From: Candidatus Zhuqueibacterota bacterium
GTDB taxonomy: Bacteria > Zhuqueibacterota > Zhuqueibacteria > Zhuqueibacterales > Geothermadaptataceae
DNA length: 64,000 nucleotides
Assembly (NCBI GenBank): GCA_030950365.1
Contig: JAUZRQ010000014.1
Location: 62,001 to 126,000, forward strand
Direction: 5' to 3'
Shown here: in pieces, positions 26,941 through 35,565 of the stretch
Layout: each line of letters begins with the position of its first letter
How positions within the stretch are numbered: position 1 is the stretch's first letter
Made by a program: the position numbers and the translations under genes
Notes under the pieces: model-generated
What the model was told of the DNA's origin: nothing
The model's database searches: none
Seen by the model: the letters and a program-made list of their open reading frames with translations, nothing else

Positions 26941-27651
26941 ATGATCGTTGTCAAAAACCTGACAAAGTCGTTCGGGACCCAGTATGCCCTGCGGGGCATC
27001 CATCTGGAAATCCAGGAGGGCACCTTTCTCAGTATTTTCGGCCCCAACGGTGCCGGTAAAACCACGTTTATCCGAATCCTGTCCACCCTTTCCAGGCCAT
27101 CCACGGGCGAAATCCTCATCGACGGCAAAAAGCTTCAGGATCACGCCGAGTCGTTTCGTCAACGTATCGGTGTCATTGGCCATTCCACTTTTCTGTATGA
27201 CGAGCTCACCGCTTACGAAAATCTGCAGTTTTACGCCCGGCTGTACAGCATTCCCGATGCCAAAGCCCGCATTCATCAAGCGCTGGAAGAAGTGGGGCTG
27301 AAAGCGCGGGCGGATGATTTTGTGCGCACCTTTTCACGCGGCATGCAGCAGCGGCTGTCCATCGCTCGCGCCATGCTGCACCAGCCCGATATCCTGCTGC
27401 TCGATGAACCGTTCACCGGTCTGGATCAGCACGCCTCGTTCATGCTCATGCACTGGCTCAAGGAACTGAAAAACGAAAAACGCACCATTCTTTTGGTTAC
27501 GCACGATCTGACGCATGGGCTGGAACTGGCCGAACACGTCGCTATTTTCGTCCGCGGCAAGGTCGCCTATTTTGAACACACCGATCACTTTGACGAAAGC
27601 GAATTCCAGAACCACTATCACAAGGTCGTCGCTGCCGGAGGTGCTGCTTGA
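26941..27651 (+). CDS. ccmA: Heme exporter ATPase CcmA
   Basis: This is the ABC ATPase of the CcmABCD complex, which loads heme onto CcmE. Walker A is GPNGAGKT (38-45), the signature is FSRGMQQR and Walker B is ILLLDEPF. The Q-loop region reads GVIGHSTFLYDELTAYENL. The start at 26941 gives a normal 236 aa; the open frame further upstream overlaps the zinc-ribbon gene. Its stop overlaps the TTG start of ccmB by four bases. Confidence 0.93.
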   Translation: MIVVKNLTKSFGTQYALRGIHLEIQEGTFLSIFGPNGAGKTTFIRILSTLSRPSTGEILIDGKKLQDHAESFRQRIGVIGHSTFLYDELTAYENLQFYARLYSIPDAKARIHQALEEVGLKARADDFVRTFSRGMQQRLSIARAMLHQPDILLLDEPFTGLDQHASFMLMHWLKELKNEKRTILLVTHDLTHGLELAEHVAIFVRGKVAYFEHTDHFDESEFQNHYHKVVAAGGAA

Positions 27652-28325
27652 ATTATCTCGGCAAAATACTGGCCATTGCCTATAAAGATTTGCTGCATGA
27701 ATACCGAAGCCGTGAAACCATCACCACCATGATGATTTTCAGTTTTTTAGTGGTGGTCATTTTTAATTTTACTTTCGATCCGGGAAGCTCATATGCGCTG
27801 GAAGCTGCGCCGGGCATCATCTGGGTCGCGTTCACGTTCAGCGGCATGCTCGGCTTGAACCGCTCATTCATCTACGAAATCGACAAAGGCTGTTTCCATG
27901 GCTTGCTGCTGTCGCCGGTGGACCGGGGTGCCATTTATCTCGGCAAGATGATCGGCAATATCATTTTCATGACGATCGTGGAGCTTCTAACGCTACCGCT
28001 GTTTATTGTTCTCTTCAATCTGCAATTTTCTAATTATTTGCTGCAACTGTTGGTTATTATTGTTCTCGCAACCATTGGGTTCGCCGCCGTAGGAACGTTG
28101 TTCAGCGCCATTGCCGTCAACACCAAGGCGCGCGAAATCATGCTGCCAATTTTGCTATTTCCCGTGGTGGTGCCGGTAATTCTCTCGGCCGTCAATGCCA
28201 CGGGCAGCCTGTTGCGCTCGGATGACTGGAGCCAGGTTTTTGCCTGGATCCGCATCCTGTTGGCGTTTGATGTAATTTTCGTCGCCATCTGTTATGCGAC
28301 GTTTGAGTATGTGGTGGAAGAATAA
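27648..28325 (+). CDS. ccmB: Heme exporter membrane subunit CcmB (TTG start)
   Basis: This 225-aa inner-membrane permease with six hydrophobic segments is the membrane partner of CcmA. The start is a TTG inside the ccmA stop (TTGA overlap), preceded by GGAGGTG at good spacing, so the non-ATG start is well supported. Typical CcmB stretches are AYKDLLHEYRSRETI at the start, EIDKGCFHGLLLSPVDRGAIYLGK and TKAREIMLPILLFPVVVPVI. Together with ccmA, ccmC and ccmD it completes the heme-handling ABC complex. Confidence 0.93.
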   Translation: MNYLGKILAIAYKDLLHEYRSRETITTMMIFSFLVVVIFNFTFDPGSSYALEAAPGIIWVAFTFSGMLGLNRSFIYEIDKGCFHGLLLSPVDRGAIYLGKMIGNIIFMTIVELLTLPLFIVLFNLQFSNYLLQLLVIIVLATIGFAAVGTLFSAIAVNTKAREIMLPILLFPVVVPVILSAVNATGSLLRSDDWSQVFAWIRILLAFDVIFVAICYATFEYVVEE

Positions 28326-28351
28326 GACGGAAAAGCAAAGGAGCCAGGATC

Positions 28352-29038
28352 ATGGAACGATGGACGAAATGGTTGGGTTTGCTACTCCTGGTCGGTATGA
28401 TACTGAATTTGTATTTTATTTTTATCTACGCTCCGATCGAGAAGACCATGGGCATCGTGCAGAAGATCTTTTACTTTCACGTCCCATCGGCCTTTGCCGC
28501 CTTTCTGGCGTTTTTTGTGGTCGCGCTGTTTAGCGTGGCTTTTCTGATGAAACGCAACTACTTTTACGATCGCATCAGCTATGCTTCGGCAGAAATCGGC
28601 GTGATGTTCACCACCATTGTCCTGGTCACTGGACCTATTTGGGCCAAACCGGCCTGGAACACCTGGTGGTCATGGGATCCACGCCTGACCACGACGCTGA
28701 TTTTGTGGTTCATCTATATCGGCTATCTGGTTTTGAGGGATTTCACCGGCGAAGACGAGCGGGGCGCGCGGTTCGCCGCCGTGTTCGCCATTGTGGGCTT
28801 TGTGGATGTGCCCATCGTGTATTTTTCCATTCGCTGGTGGCGCACCATTCATCCGCAGCCGGTGCTGATGGGGGGCGAAGGCAGCGGATTGGCCCCCAAA
28901 ATGTTGTTTGCGTTGATGTTCAGCCTGGCTGTATTTTTGATTTTGTATTTCTATCTCCTGCTCACGCGCCTGCGCCTGGAAAAGGCCAGGATGGACGTGA
29001 ACGAAATGAAAAAGGCCATCGCGTTGCAGGAACAATGA
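28352..29038 (+). CDS. ccmC: Heme-handling protein CcmC
   Basis: CcmC holds heme with its Trp-rich periplasmic loop and presents it to CcmE. The Trp-rich motif is WNTWWSWDPRLTTTLILW (about 109-126). Candidate heme-ligating histidines are in YFHVPSAFAAF and RTIHPQPV, on either side of that motif. Six hydrophobic segments and 228 aa match the family. AAAGGAG precedes the ATG. The short ccmD gene follows 20 nt downstream. Confidence 0.95.
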   Translation: MERWTKWLGLLLLVGMILNLYFIFIYAPIEKTMGIVQKIFYFHVPSAFAAFLAFFVVALFSVAFLMKRNYFYDRISYASAEIGVMFTTIVLVTGPIWAKPAWNTWWSWDPRLTTTLILWFIYIGYLVLRDFTGEDERGARFAAVFAIVGFVDVPIVYFSIRWWRTIHPQPVLMGGEGSGLAPKMLFALMFSLAVFLILYFYLLLTRLRLEKARMDVNEMKKAIALQEQ

Positions 29039-29058
29039 TCGGATAAGGAGAATATATC

Positions 29059-29199
29059 ATGGAAAATCTGGGCTACTTGTTTGCGGGCTATGCTGTAGTT
29101 TGGCTGCTGCTGTTTGGTTATATGTTCAGCATTGCCAAGCGGCAGAAGCAACTGGAGAAAGAAATCGAACTATTGAAAGACTTGAAATCTGAAAATTAG
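29059..29199 (+). CDS. ccmD: CcmD-family small membrane protein
   Basis: The 46-aa product (MENLGYLFAGYAVVWLLLFG at the start) has one membrane helix (about 6-24) followed by a charged helical tail, the classic CcmD layout. CcmD stabilises the CcmABC complex and helps release holo-CcmE. GGAG lies nine bases before the ATG. It is the last gene of the ccm operon. CcmE, CcmF and CcmG are not found downstream, where the next gene is convergent. Confidence 0.88.
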   Translation: MENLGYLFAGYAVVWLLLFGYMFSIAKRQKQLEKEIELLKDLKSEN

Positions 29200-29238
29200 C
29201 CTGACCAGTTCAGGCGCGAACGGACTGCGAGGCTTATG

Positions 29239-30009
29239 CTACCCGTGGCCAAACCCTCTCTTCAGAAACAGTTTGATTCCCTGATATACATTGCATATCC
29301 AGTCCAGGAAAGTTACCTTTCCCGACTGCCAGTCTGGCCGGGCCGGAATGGCCGAATAGCCGTATTCACACACCAGAATGAACTCGTGCAGAAGCCGTGG
29401 CGGATAAAACGGCTCTTTTCGCTTGAGCTCATCCAGCATTTCATAAAACCACCAGCGTTCCTCCACAGTGAAATTCTCGGTCAGGTCCTCGAAAGCAGAA
29501 TAAGCAATACGTTCTGCTTTCATCTGCTCATCAATATTCGATACGCGGAAATAATTCGGCACACTGTGAATTTTATCGATCCATCTGGATTTCATTTCGT
29601 CGGTGATTTCGCCAGGTTTCCGCGTTTTCTGCGGCGCTGGAGCCGCTGCTGGTTTACGGCTGCGGTCAAAAAATCGGATGCCGCAAAACACATTGTCAGC
29701 GTTTTTCTGAATCCTGACGACCTCACCCGAAAATTCGACCGTAGGTTTGCGCCGAAAAAGCAGTCGGATACGATCCAGAACATCATTTTCTTGCAGGGGT
29801 AGATCTCGCGGTCCGTAGCAGAACAGCCCGGACACGCTATAGTTGATCACCTCCACCGGGATAACGGTTCCGTCCACGAGCTGCAGCTCGCCGCGCACCG
29901 GGATGTCCGAATCCGGAACATCGATTCGGTAATTGCGGCGCCGGTCCAGCAACTCGTCCGACTGCTCCTGCACAAGCGGTTGAGAATCGCCAGGGGGGTG
30001 TTCCTTCAT
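29239..30009 (-). CDS. PilZ-domain protein (candidate c-di-GMP receptor)
   Basis: The PilZ domain covers about residues 22-110. It has the RxxxR motif R24-R28 in RRRNYRIDVP and the second motif NYSVSG (56-61), the two elements that grip c-di-GMP. The C-terminal 130 residues are mostly helical and charged, with LTENFTVEERWWFYEMLDEL; I do not recognise a family for that part. The protein is cytoplasmic and 256 aa long. It is 104 nt downstream of, and parallel to, the SpoIIE-like/TPR gene, so the two may form one regulatory unit. No c-di-GMP cyclase is in the window. Confidence 0.85.
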   Translation of the reverse strand: MKEHPPGDSQPLVQEQSDELLDRRRNYRIDVPDSDIPVRGELQLVDGTVIPVEVINYSVSGLFCYGPRDLPLQENDVLDRIRLLFRRKPTVEFSGEVVRIQKNADNVFCGIRFFDRSRKPAAAPAPQKTRKPGEITDEMKSRWIDKIHSVPNYFRVSNIDEQMKAERIAYSAFEDLTENFTVEERWWFYEMLDELKRKEPFYPPRLLHEFILVCEYGYSAIPARPDWQSGKVTFLDWICNVYQGIKLFLKRGFGHG

Positions 30010-30113
30010 AAGCCCATCCTTTTACTGCATCTTCCTGTTTCACTTACATATATCGACCCTGATGCAAAATAAAAAAGTCGAAGCATAGAAGTAGCGACGG
30101 TATGGCCAGTCTG

Positions 30114-31688
30114 TCAGGCAATCCATTCCTTGTGGCCGTTTTGTTTGTCCAGTACGGCGAGCATGTGATGGAGGAAACGCTCATAGAGTTTCAGGCTGCT
30201 ATCGAGGCGAATGGCGGTTGAAAGATAGTGGATGGCGCCTTCATAATCCTTGTGTAGCAGCGCGATGTACGCCAGGGCCAGATACGCATGGACGCAACGC
30301 GGATTCAGGCGCAGGGCTTTCAGATACTCCTGCCGGGCCTTGATGGTCATGTTAAGCAGCAAGTACAGATTACCAAAAAAACAGTACACCGATTCGTTTT
30401 CCACGATGGCCTTGCGGACTTTGACGAATTCGATCAGGGATTCCTGAAAATGGCCATTTTGATAGTGCTCCAGCGCCCGGGCGATCGCGTCTGTATTGCC
30501 GCGGAATTCGTATTTGCGGTACAGCAGTTGCCGGATGGGAAAGGCTTCGATCAGCTTCTGATGAAAATGCTTTTCCAGGCCATCGAATCGCCTGGGGGCA
30601 AAGCCGTTTTGCACGCCGCCATTCAGCCAGAGAGTATGGTCGTTTTTCAGATAAAAGCGAATGCGATCCGGGCCCAGCCGCTGAAACTGACTGCCGACCA
30701 ATTGCAGCAACTCGCGTAGCCGCAGATCCGGATGTTCCTGCGATACCTGCCACAGTTCCTCCTCCTCATTCAGGGTGAGAAACCGGGAATCGAGGTCCAC
30801 GGCGGTTTCGTCGTACATGGCCTCGTCATTGGGGAGCATGTTTTTCACGGCCACTACGGTTACATCGTGCTGCAACGGCTCGCCCATGGTGAATTCTTCG
30901 ATCTCGGCCTGCAACCTGCGCAAAAACGGCCCCGGTTGCATGTGGCCGTAATCATTCAAAAATTTTTTCAGCCGGGCCATGCCCAGGTTTTCACCCCAGG
31001 TGTTTTTAATTGCCAGGAAACCATCGGAAATCATCAAGATGAGATCGTGCTGTTCCAGGCGAATGGCTTCACTGGGGGAGCTGGGCAATAGTGTGGGCTT
31101 CTGCGTGCGGAATGGCATTTCATCCAGGGAGGTACCGGGAAGCGTACCATCATCGGACAATAAACGGTAGATCTGTCGATGTTCCTGTCGGAATAGGAAA
31201 AGGGGAGCATTGGCGGTGGTGGCGAACCGGATGGTGCGCGTTTGCGGGCTGAATTCGGCATAGGCGGCTTTTAATTTTTCGTGCTGGTCAAAGTGTTCTA
31301 CTAACAGACTTTCAAGAGCGCGAATGGCGCCCGACGGCGATTGTCCGGCGTTTTGATCGCGGATGGTGCGTTTCAGGATGGAGAAATCATGCAACCGCTC
31401 ACGCACATGCACGGGCAATTTGGCCAGGAGCACGCCATACTGCTTGCTCCCAAGCATGATCAGATCGAGATGATCAGTGCCGCCAGCCTGCCCGCGAATA
31501 TAGAGAAAATCCACCAGGAAACCACTGCGCTGCTGCTGCGTCTGCGGTATGTAAGGAAGCACCTCGGCATGCGGTGCAAATCCGTTTTCCTCTACCGACG
31601 AAACCGATTGTTCTGAGGCACCGTCTTTTCCCCGGTATTCCCCATTCTGTTTTTGCATCTCCACCCACGTAGACCTGAAATGAAACAT
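30114..31688 (-). CDS. SpoIIE/PP2C-like domain protein with C-terminal TPR repeats
   Basis: The 524-aa cytoplasmic protein has a SpoIIE/RsbU-like phosphatase fold at about residues 50-285 and TPR-type helices at about 400-515 (YCFFGNLYLLLNMTIKARQEY and following). The late phosphatase motifs are present: DLILMISDGFLAIKN and LQHDVTVVAV, each with its Asp. The early motif, normally GDxxD then DVSGHG, reads GGTDHLDLIMLGSKQYGVLLAKLP, so the metal-binding Asp-Gly element is lost. It may be a non-catalytic relative that binds partners. Start choice is uncertain (Met1 or Met11). A PilZ gene follows in the same direction. Confidence 0.75.
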   Translation of the reverse strand: MFHFRSTWVEMQKQNGEYRGKDGASEQSVSSVEENGFAPHAEVLPYIPQTQQQRSGFLVDFLYIRGQAGGTDHLDLIMLGSKQYGVLLAKLPVHVRERLHDFSILKRTIRDQNAGQSPSGAIRALESLLVEHFDQHEKLKAAYAEFSPQTRTIRFATTANAPLFLFRQEHRQIYRLLSDDGTLPGTSLDEMPFRTQKPTLLPSSPSEAIRLEQHDLILMISDGFLAIKNTWGENLGMARLKKFLNDYGHMQPGPFLRRLQAEIEEFTMGEPLQHDVTVVAVKNMLPNDEAMYDETAVDLDSRFLTLNEEEELWQVSQEHPDLRLRELLQLVGSQFQRLGPDRIRFYLKNDHTLWLNGGVQNGFAPRRFDGLEKHFHQKLIEAFPIRQLLYRKYEFRGNTDAIARALEHYQNGHFQESLIEFVKVRKAIVENESVYCFFGNLYLLLNMTIKARQEYLKALRLNPRCVHAYLALAYIALLHKDYEGAIHYLSTAIRLDSSLKLYERFLHHMLAVLDKQNGHKEWIA

Positions 31689-31815
31689 CCGTATCCGAAC
31701 ATTTGCAGGGCCCCCTGATGCCAGCCATCTTTAAAATATATCCTTCTATCCCTGGAATGTCAAGAAATAACCATAAAGGTTTAGAATTCTTAACAACTTG
31801 CACCGGTCAACGCAA

Positions 31816-32235
31816 TCACTCGCCAATGATTTTCACCACCACTCGCTTGCGGCGTCGGCCATCAAACTCGCCGTAGAAAATCTGCTCCCAGGGGCCGAAA
31901 TCGAGCCTGCCTTTGGTGATGGGCACCACCACCTCGCGGCCCATGACCTGCCGCTTCAAGTGCGCGTCGGCATTGTCCTCGCCCGTACGATTGTGGCGGT
32001 ATTGGGAAACCGGCTCGTGCGGCGCCAGGCCTTCCAGCCAGTCATCGAAATCGCGAATCAGGCCGGGCTCATCGTCGTTGATGAATACCGACGCGGTAAT
32101 GTGCTGCGCTGCCACCAGCACCAGTCCCTCTTGCACCCCGCTCTTCGCCACCAGCTCTTCGATCTGCGGTGTGATGTTGATGTAGGCGCGACGCTCCGGA
32201 GTCTCAAACCAGAGATATTCGGTCAAATGTTTCAT
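31816..32235 (-). CDS. YjbQ/UPF0047 family protein
   Basis: The small conserved cytoplasmic protein (139 aa) carries [38 protein letters not shown] and [18 protein letters not shown], all UPF0047 signatures. The conserved His cluster marks a likely metal site. Some members show weak thiamine-phosphate synthase activity, but the physiological role is unsettled. AAGGAGG precedes the ATG. It follows queD by 11 nt in the same operon. Confidence 0.93.
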   Translation of the reverse strand: MKHLTEYLWFETPERRAYINITPQIEELVAKSGVQEGLVLVAAQHITASVFINDDEPGLIRDFDDWLEGLAPHEPVSQYRHNRTGEDNADAHLKRQVMGREVVVPITKGRLDFGPWEQIFYGEFDGRRRKRVVVKIIGE

Positions 32236-32246
32236 GCCGTCCTCCT

Positions 32247-32588
32247 TCAGTCTTCACGACTGTCGATTTCGCACCACTTGCCTTCGCCTTCCCAGACGCG
32301 CAGCATGAATGGGAAGGCCAGTCTGGTTTTCAATTTGGTTTGCAGCATTTCGGCAATGTTTTCCACCGAAGGGTACTCCAAAAAATCATTGAGTGAGCGA
32401 TGATCATACTCAGCGAGGACTTCCCTCAGCACAAGCTTCAGGTCGCCGAATTCCATGATCATGCCATTTTGCTTTTCGCCTTCAATGACGATTTCCACTT
32501 TGTAGGTATGCCCATGCAGCGTACCGCATTTCGGATGCCCGGGCAAATAATGTGCGCAGTCCATGTATTCAATATATCCGAGCCTCAA
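32247..32588 (-). CDS. queD: 6-carboxytetrahydropterin synthase QueD (TTG start)
   Basis: QueD makes 6-carboxy-tetrahydropterin on the queuosine/7-deazaguanine path. Zinc-binding histidines are in DCAHYL and LHGHTYKVE, the catalytic Cys in [10 protein letters not shown], and the Asp-His pair in DHRSLND. SVENIAE is the usual late motif. The start is a TTG with AAAGGAGG at good spacing, so the non-ATG start is convincing. The length of 113 aa is normal. Other queuosine genes are not in the window. Confidence 0.92.
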   Translation of the reverse strand: MRLGYIEYMDCAHYLPGHPKCGTLHGHTYKVEIVIEGEKQNGMIMEFGDLKLVLREVLAEYDHRSLNDFLEYPSVENIAEMLQTKLKTRLAFPFMLRVWEGEGKWCEIDSRED

Positions 32589-33016
32589 GGTTGCCTCCTT
32601 TGCGTAAGTCCAATGACATCGCTTTCACAGTCGGTTCAAGTCAATTCGTAATATTGTCTGGGGTAAAAAATACCGCTGCGAGAGCAAGGCAACGGCATTT
32701 GAAGATTTTCGATCCAATAGCGTTCCTACGGCTGAATCGGATTAATATACGTAACCGGCCAGCGGATCACAATACAATTTTTTCCTGTTCTTCAACCATT
32801 TTTGCTTGTCCATGTGTTAAAAAATTTTAGTTTAGAAGCCAAAATCCGTAACGATTCAACCGATGCAGCGATTATCTCATTCCCGCGCAAAACCTAGAAA
32901 GAGGGAAAGTTAAGGAATCGAAACTAAATTGGTTTGCATGCATTTACGGAAATCGACGCAAAAGTATTAACCAAAACACGACAGGTCTCAAATAAAGAAA
33001 CTATTCGGAGGAGGTT
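32589..33016. other. Divergent intergenic region
   Basis: This 428-nt stretch separates leftward queD and rightward spmA. It is AT-rich and ends in the GGAGGAGG ribosome site of spmA. I see no gene, strong hairpin or clear hexamer pair. Confidence 0.4.
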
Positions 33017-33649
33017 ATGCTGAATTACGTTTGGTTGGGATTGATCGTGATCGCTTTGATTGTGGCTGCGGTAAACGGTAACATGGCTGATGTCGGTAAA
33101 GAGGCCGTAAACATGTCCAAAACTGCTGTGGATATTTCCATCGGCTTGATCGGTATCATGGCGCTTTGGCTTGGCGTGATGCGCATTGCCGAAGAGGCCG
33201 GCCTGATCAAATTGCTGGCGCGCATCATCCGGCCCATCACCTCGCGGCTGTTCCCGGACGTGCCCTCGGAGCATCCGGCCATGGGTGCAATGATCATGAA
33301 CATCGCGGCGAACTGGCTGGGCCTGGGCAATGCCGCAACGCCGCTGGGCATCAAGGCCATGGAAGAGCTGCAAACGCTGAATCCGCAAAAAGACACGGCC
33401 ACCAATGCCATGGTGCTGTTTTTGACGTTGAACACGGCCAGCATCACTCTGATTCCGGCCACAATGATCGGAGTGCGCGTGGCCACTGGCTCACAGGACC
33501 CGTTCGGCATCATCTTCACCACCATTTTCGCCTCGGCTACGGCCACGGTGGTGGGCGTGATCACGGCTATTTTGCTGGGCAAACTGCCGATGTTCAAAAA
33601 TTCCGATCCGATGTACGCACCATCCCAACAGTCCACCGAAACCGAATAG
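33017..33649 (+). CDS. spmA: SpmA-like nucleoside-recognition (Gate) membrane protein
   Basis: The 210-aa membrane protein has Gate-domain motifs GLIGIMALWLGVMRIAEEAG, NIAANWLGLGNAATPLGIKAM and LNTASITLIPATMIGVR. In Bacillus, SpmA and SpmB help dehydrate the spore core; in non-sporulating Gram-negative bacteria the pair is widespread with unknown transport function. GGAGGAGG precedes the ATG. The spmB gene follows 25 nt downstream, keeping the usual pair. Confidence 0.92.
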   Translation: MLNYVWLGLIVIALIVAAVNGNMADVGKEAVNMSKTAVDISIGLIGIMALWLGVMRIAEEAGLIKLLARIIRPITSRLFPDVPSEHPAMGAMIMNIAANWLGLGNAATPLGIKAMEELQTLNPQKDTATNAMVLFLTLNTASITLIPATMIGVRVATGSQDPFGIIFTTIFASATATVVGVITAILLGKLPMFKNSDPMYAPSQQSTETE

Positions 33650-33674
33650 CACTTAACTAATTGGAGAACAGACC

Positions 33675-34220
33675 ATGGGCGAGCTTTTTAAAAATCTCAT
33701 GCAAGCGGTTTCCGACTGGGCGATTCCACTGATGCTGGTTGGCATTCCCGTTTATGGTTTTGCCAGGGGGGTGAAAGTTTATGAGACATTCATCGAGGGA
33801 GCCAAAGAAGGGTTCGAAATCGCGGTCAAAATCATTCCATATCTCGTCGCCATTCTTGCGGCCATCGGCATGTTTCGGGCCTCCGGGGCCATGGATATTT
33901 TCGTGCATCTGGTCTCGCCGATCACCAATCTCATCGGCATGCCGGCGGAAGTGCTGCCTGCGGCGTTCATGCGGCCGCTTTCCGGCAGCGGCACGCTCGG
34001 CATCGTCACCGAATTGATCAAAACTCACGGGCCGGACAGCTTTATCGGCTATCTGGCATCCACAATTTATGGCAGCACCGAAACCACATTTTATGTACTG
34101 GCGGTGTACTTCGGCGCCGTGAACATCAAAAAGACGCGTCATGCGGTAGCGGCCGGCCTCGTCGCCGATGCCGCCGGTATTTTTGCGGCCGTGTTTATCT
34201 GCCGGCTGCTGTTTGGCTAA
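33675..34220 (+). CDS. spmB: SpmB-like nucleoside-recognition (Gate) membrane protein
   Basis: This is the partner of SpmA (181 aa). Typical motifs are VYETFIEGAKEGFEIAVKI, MRPLSGSGTLGI and YGSTETTFYVLAVYFGAVN. Its TAA stop overlaps the stop of the convergent TIM-barrel gene, so neither has room for an untranslated 3' terminator. Presence of both Spm proteins in a diderm without other spore genes argues for a general membrane function. Confidence 0.92.
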   Translation: MGELFKNLMQAVSDWAIPLMLVGIPVYGFARGVKVYETFIEGAKEGFEIAVKIIPYLVAILAAIGMFRASGAMDIFVHLVSPITNLIGMPAEVLPAAFMRPLSGSGTLGIVTELIKTHGPDSFIGYLASTIYGSTETTFYVLAVYFGAVNIKKTRHAVAAGLVADAAGIFAAVFICRLLFG

Positions 34221-35065
34221 ACATCGGTTTCGGCGAGAATGCGCGACAGCTCTTTTTTCACGGCGGGGACTTTCCATAACAGCCCCGCCTTAGTCACGTA
34301 ATAACGGCCGGGTTGCAGATATTTCATCACCAGCAGATAACTTTCGATGAGGTGACGCAGGTTGTCCAGCGAGCCAGGATTGATCTCCAGGTTAACGATG
34401 GCATCAATTCCGGAACTTTTCAGCGTCTTCAAAAATTCGCGGATGGGAAATGCGCCCCCCATGCCAAACGGCAGATGCAGATCTTCGGTCTGGCTGCAAT
34501 CCGACAGATGCAGACAGCGCACATCCGGCGAAAGCGCTCGGAAGCGACTAAAAATGTCCTCCCCTTCCAGCAAACTGTGCGGGCCGTCAAAGCAAACTCC
34601 CCAGAATTGTGGACCCAACTCAGCTTTCATGTGGTGGACCAGATTATCGAAATCAGTCTCCCCCCAGTTCACCACATTTTCTATCAAAATGGGGACGTCG
34701 AGCTTTTTTAGATTGTGCAGCCAAAATTCGATCGAGGATTCGATTTCTTGCTCGGCCAGATCGGGTTGTGGGGGATGGGTCAGGGCGTAGCGCAGATTCA
34801 AGCGCGAGGCGTAACCATTGATCGCCCGCACCACCTGGTCGATCTGACGCTCGTGATCATGGTATGAAAAATCGAAGCCATCTTCCTCGGCCAGCGGCAG
34901 GTGATAGCCGCTCTGAGTCGCACCCATCTGGCTGGCCACTTCTTCAATATCGCCAATCAACGAGCGGTTGAATTCAACAAATTCCACCCCCATTTTCTGG
35001 GCGATGCGTAGCAGCCGGGAAGGCCGAATTCCATCAAAATGGCTTACGGTAATCCCTATCAGCAT
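34217..35065 (-). CDS. Xylose-isomerase-like TIM-barrel protein
   Basis: The 282-aa protein fits the AP endonuclease 2/sugar phosphate isomerase-epimerase superfamily. It has strand-end residues in VEFVEFNRSLIGD, ALTHPPQP, ILIENVVNWGET, GVCFDGPHSLLEGED, RCLHLSDC and VNLEINPGS. The Glu, Asp, His and Glu at these strand ends would form the metal centre. The substrate is unknown. It is convergent with and overlaps spmB by three to four bases. Promoter and neighbours give no further clue. Confidence 0.8.
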   Translation of the reverse strand: MLIGITVSHFDGIRPSRLLRIAQKMGVEFVEFNRSLIGDIEEVASQMGATQSGYHLPLAEEDGFDFSYHDHERQIDQVVRAINGYASRLNLRYALTHPPQPDLAEQEIESSIEFWLHNLKKLDVPILIENVVNWGETDFDNLVHHMKAELGPQFWGVCFDGPHSLLEGEDIFSRFRALSPDVRCLHLSDCSQTEDLHLPFGMGGAFPIREFLKTLKSSGIDAIVNLEINPGSLDNLRHLIESYLLVMKYLQPGRYYVTKAGLLWKVPAVKKELSRILAETDV

Positions 35066-35124
35066 ATGGTTTTCCTGTTTTGTTCAGAGGTTCGCACGCT
35101 TCGGTTTCATGATTCCATTCCGAT

Positions 35125-35532
35125 TTAAATTCGGTTGACGATGAGATACAGTTCATTCGCCGCTAGCAGTCCGAGCCAGAGCAGGGTCCAGCGCGCGCCC
35201 GTTCCGGGCCGGAACCCGAGCCCGATCTTATAACCAGTCGTTGCCTGAATGAACGCAGCCAGCCCTGCCGCGATACCGCCGATCATGATCATCGCAATAA
35301 GGGGATTGAAATACACGGCATCGATCAGGTTGAATTGAGCCAGGGCAAACACGGAGCGCGTGGCGCCGCAGGTGACGCAGGGGATATTCAAAAGCTGCTT
35401 CCACGGACAGGAAAAGGCCAGCATTTGCGGGAACTGTTGCAACCATATCCAGCCCAACAGGACAGCACCCCAGAAAATCCAGCCGGCATGAAAGTGGAAA
35501 CGGGGGGCTTTTTCTATACGTAACAATCCCAT
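35125..35532 (-). CDS. DUF2752 membrane protein
   Basis: The 135-aa product has three hydrophobic segments and the DUF2752 motif CPWKQLLNIPCVTCGATRSVFAL followed by NAV/DAVYFNPLIA. The Cys-x-x-Cys-Gly resembles a metal or thiol site; the family function is unknown. It lies just downstream of the zinc-ribbon/Yip1 gene in the same direction (33 nt gap), so the two are likely co-transcribed, a pairing common for DUF2752. Confidence 0.88.
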   Translation of the reverse strand: MGLLRIEKAPRFHFHAGWIFWGAVLLGWIWLQQFPQMLAFSCPWKQLLNIPCVTCGATRSVFALAQFNLIDAVYFNPLIAMIMIGGIAAGLAAFIQATTGYKIGLGFRPGTGARWTLLWLGLLAANELYLIVNRI

Positions 35533-35565
35533 TACAGGATCACATACTTTTGTTTCGATATTCGC

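Noticed and set aside
29199-29215. GCCTGA/TCAGGC hairpin after ccmD
   Set aside because: The stem has six pairs and no T-run, too weak to call.
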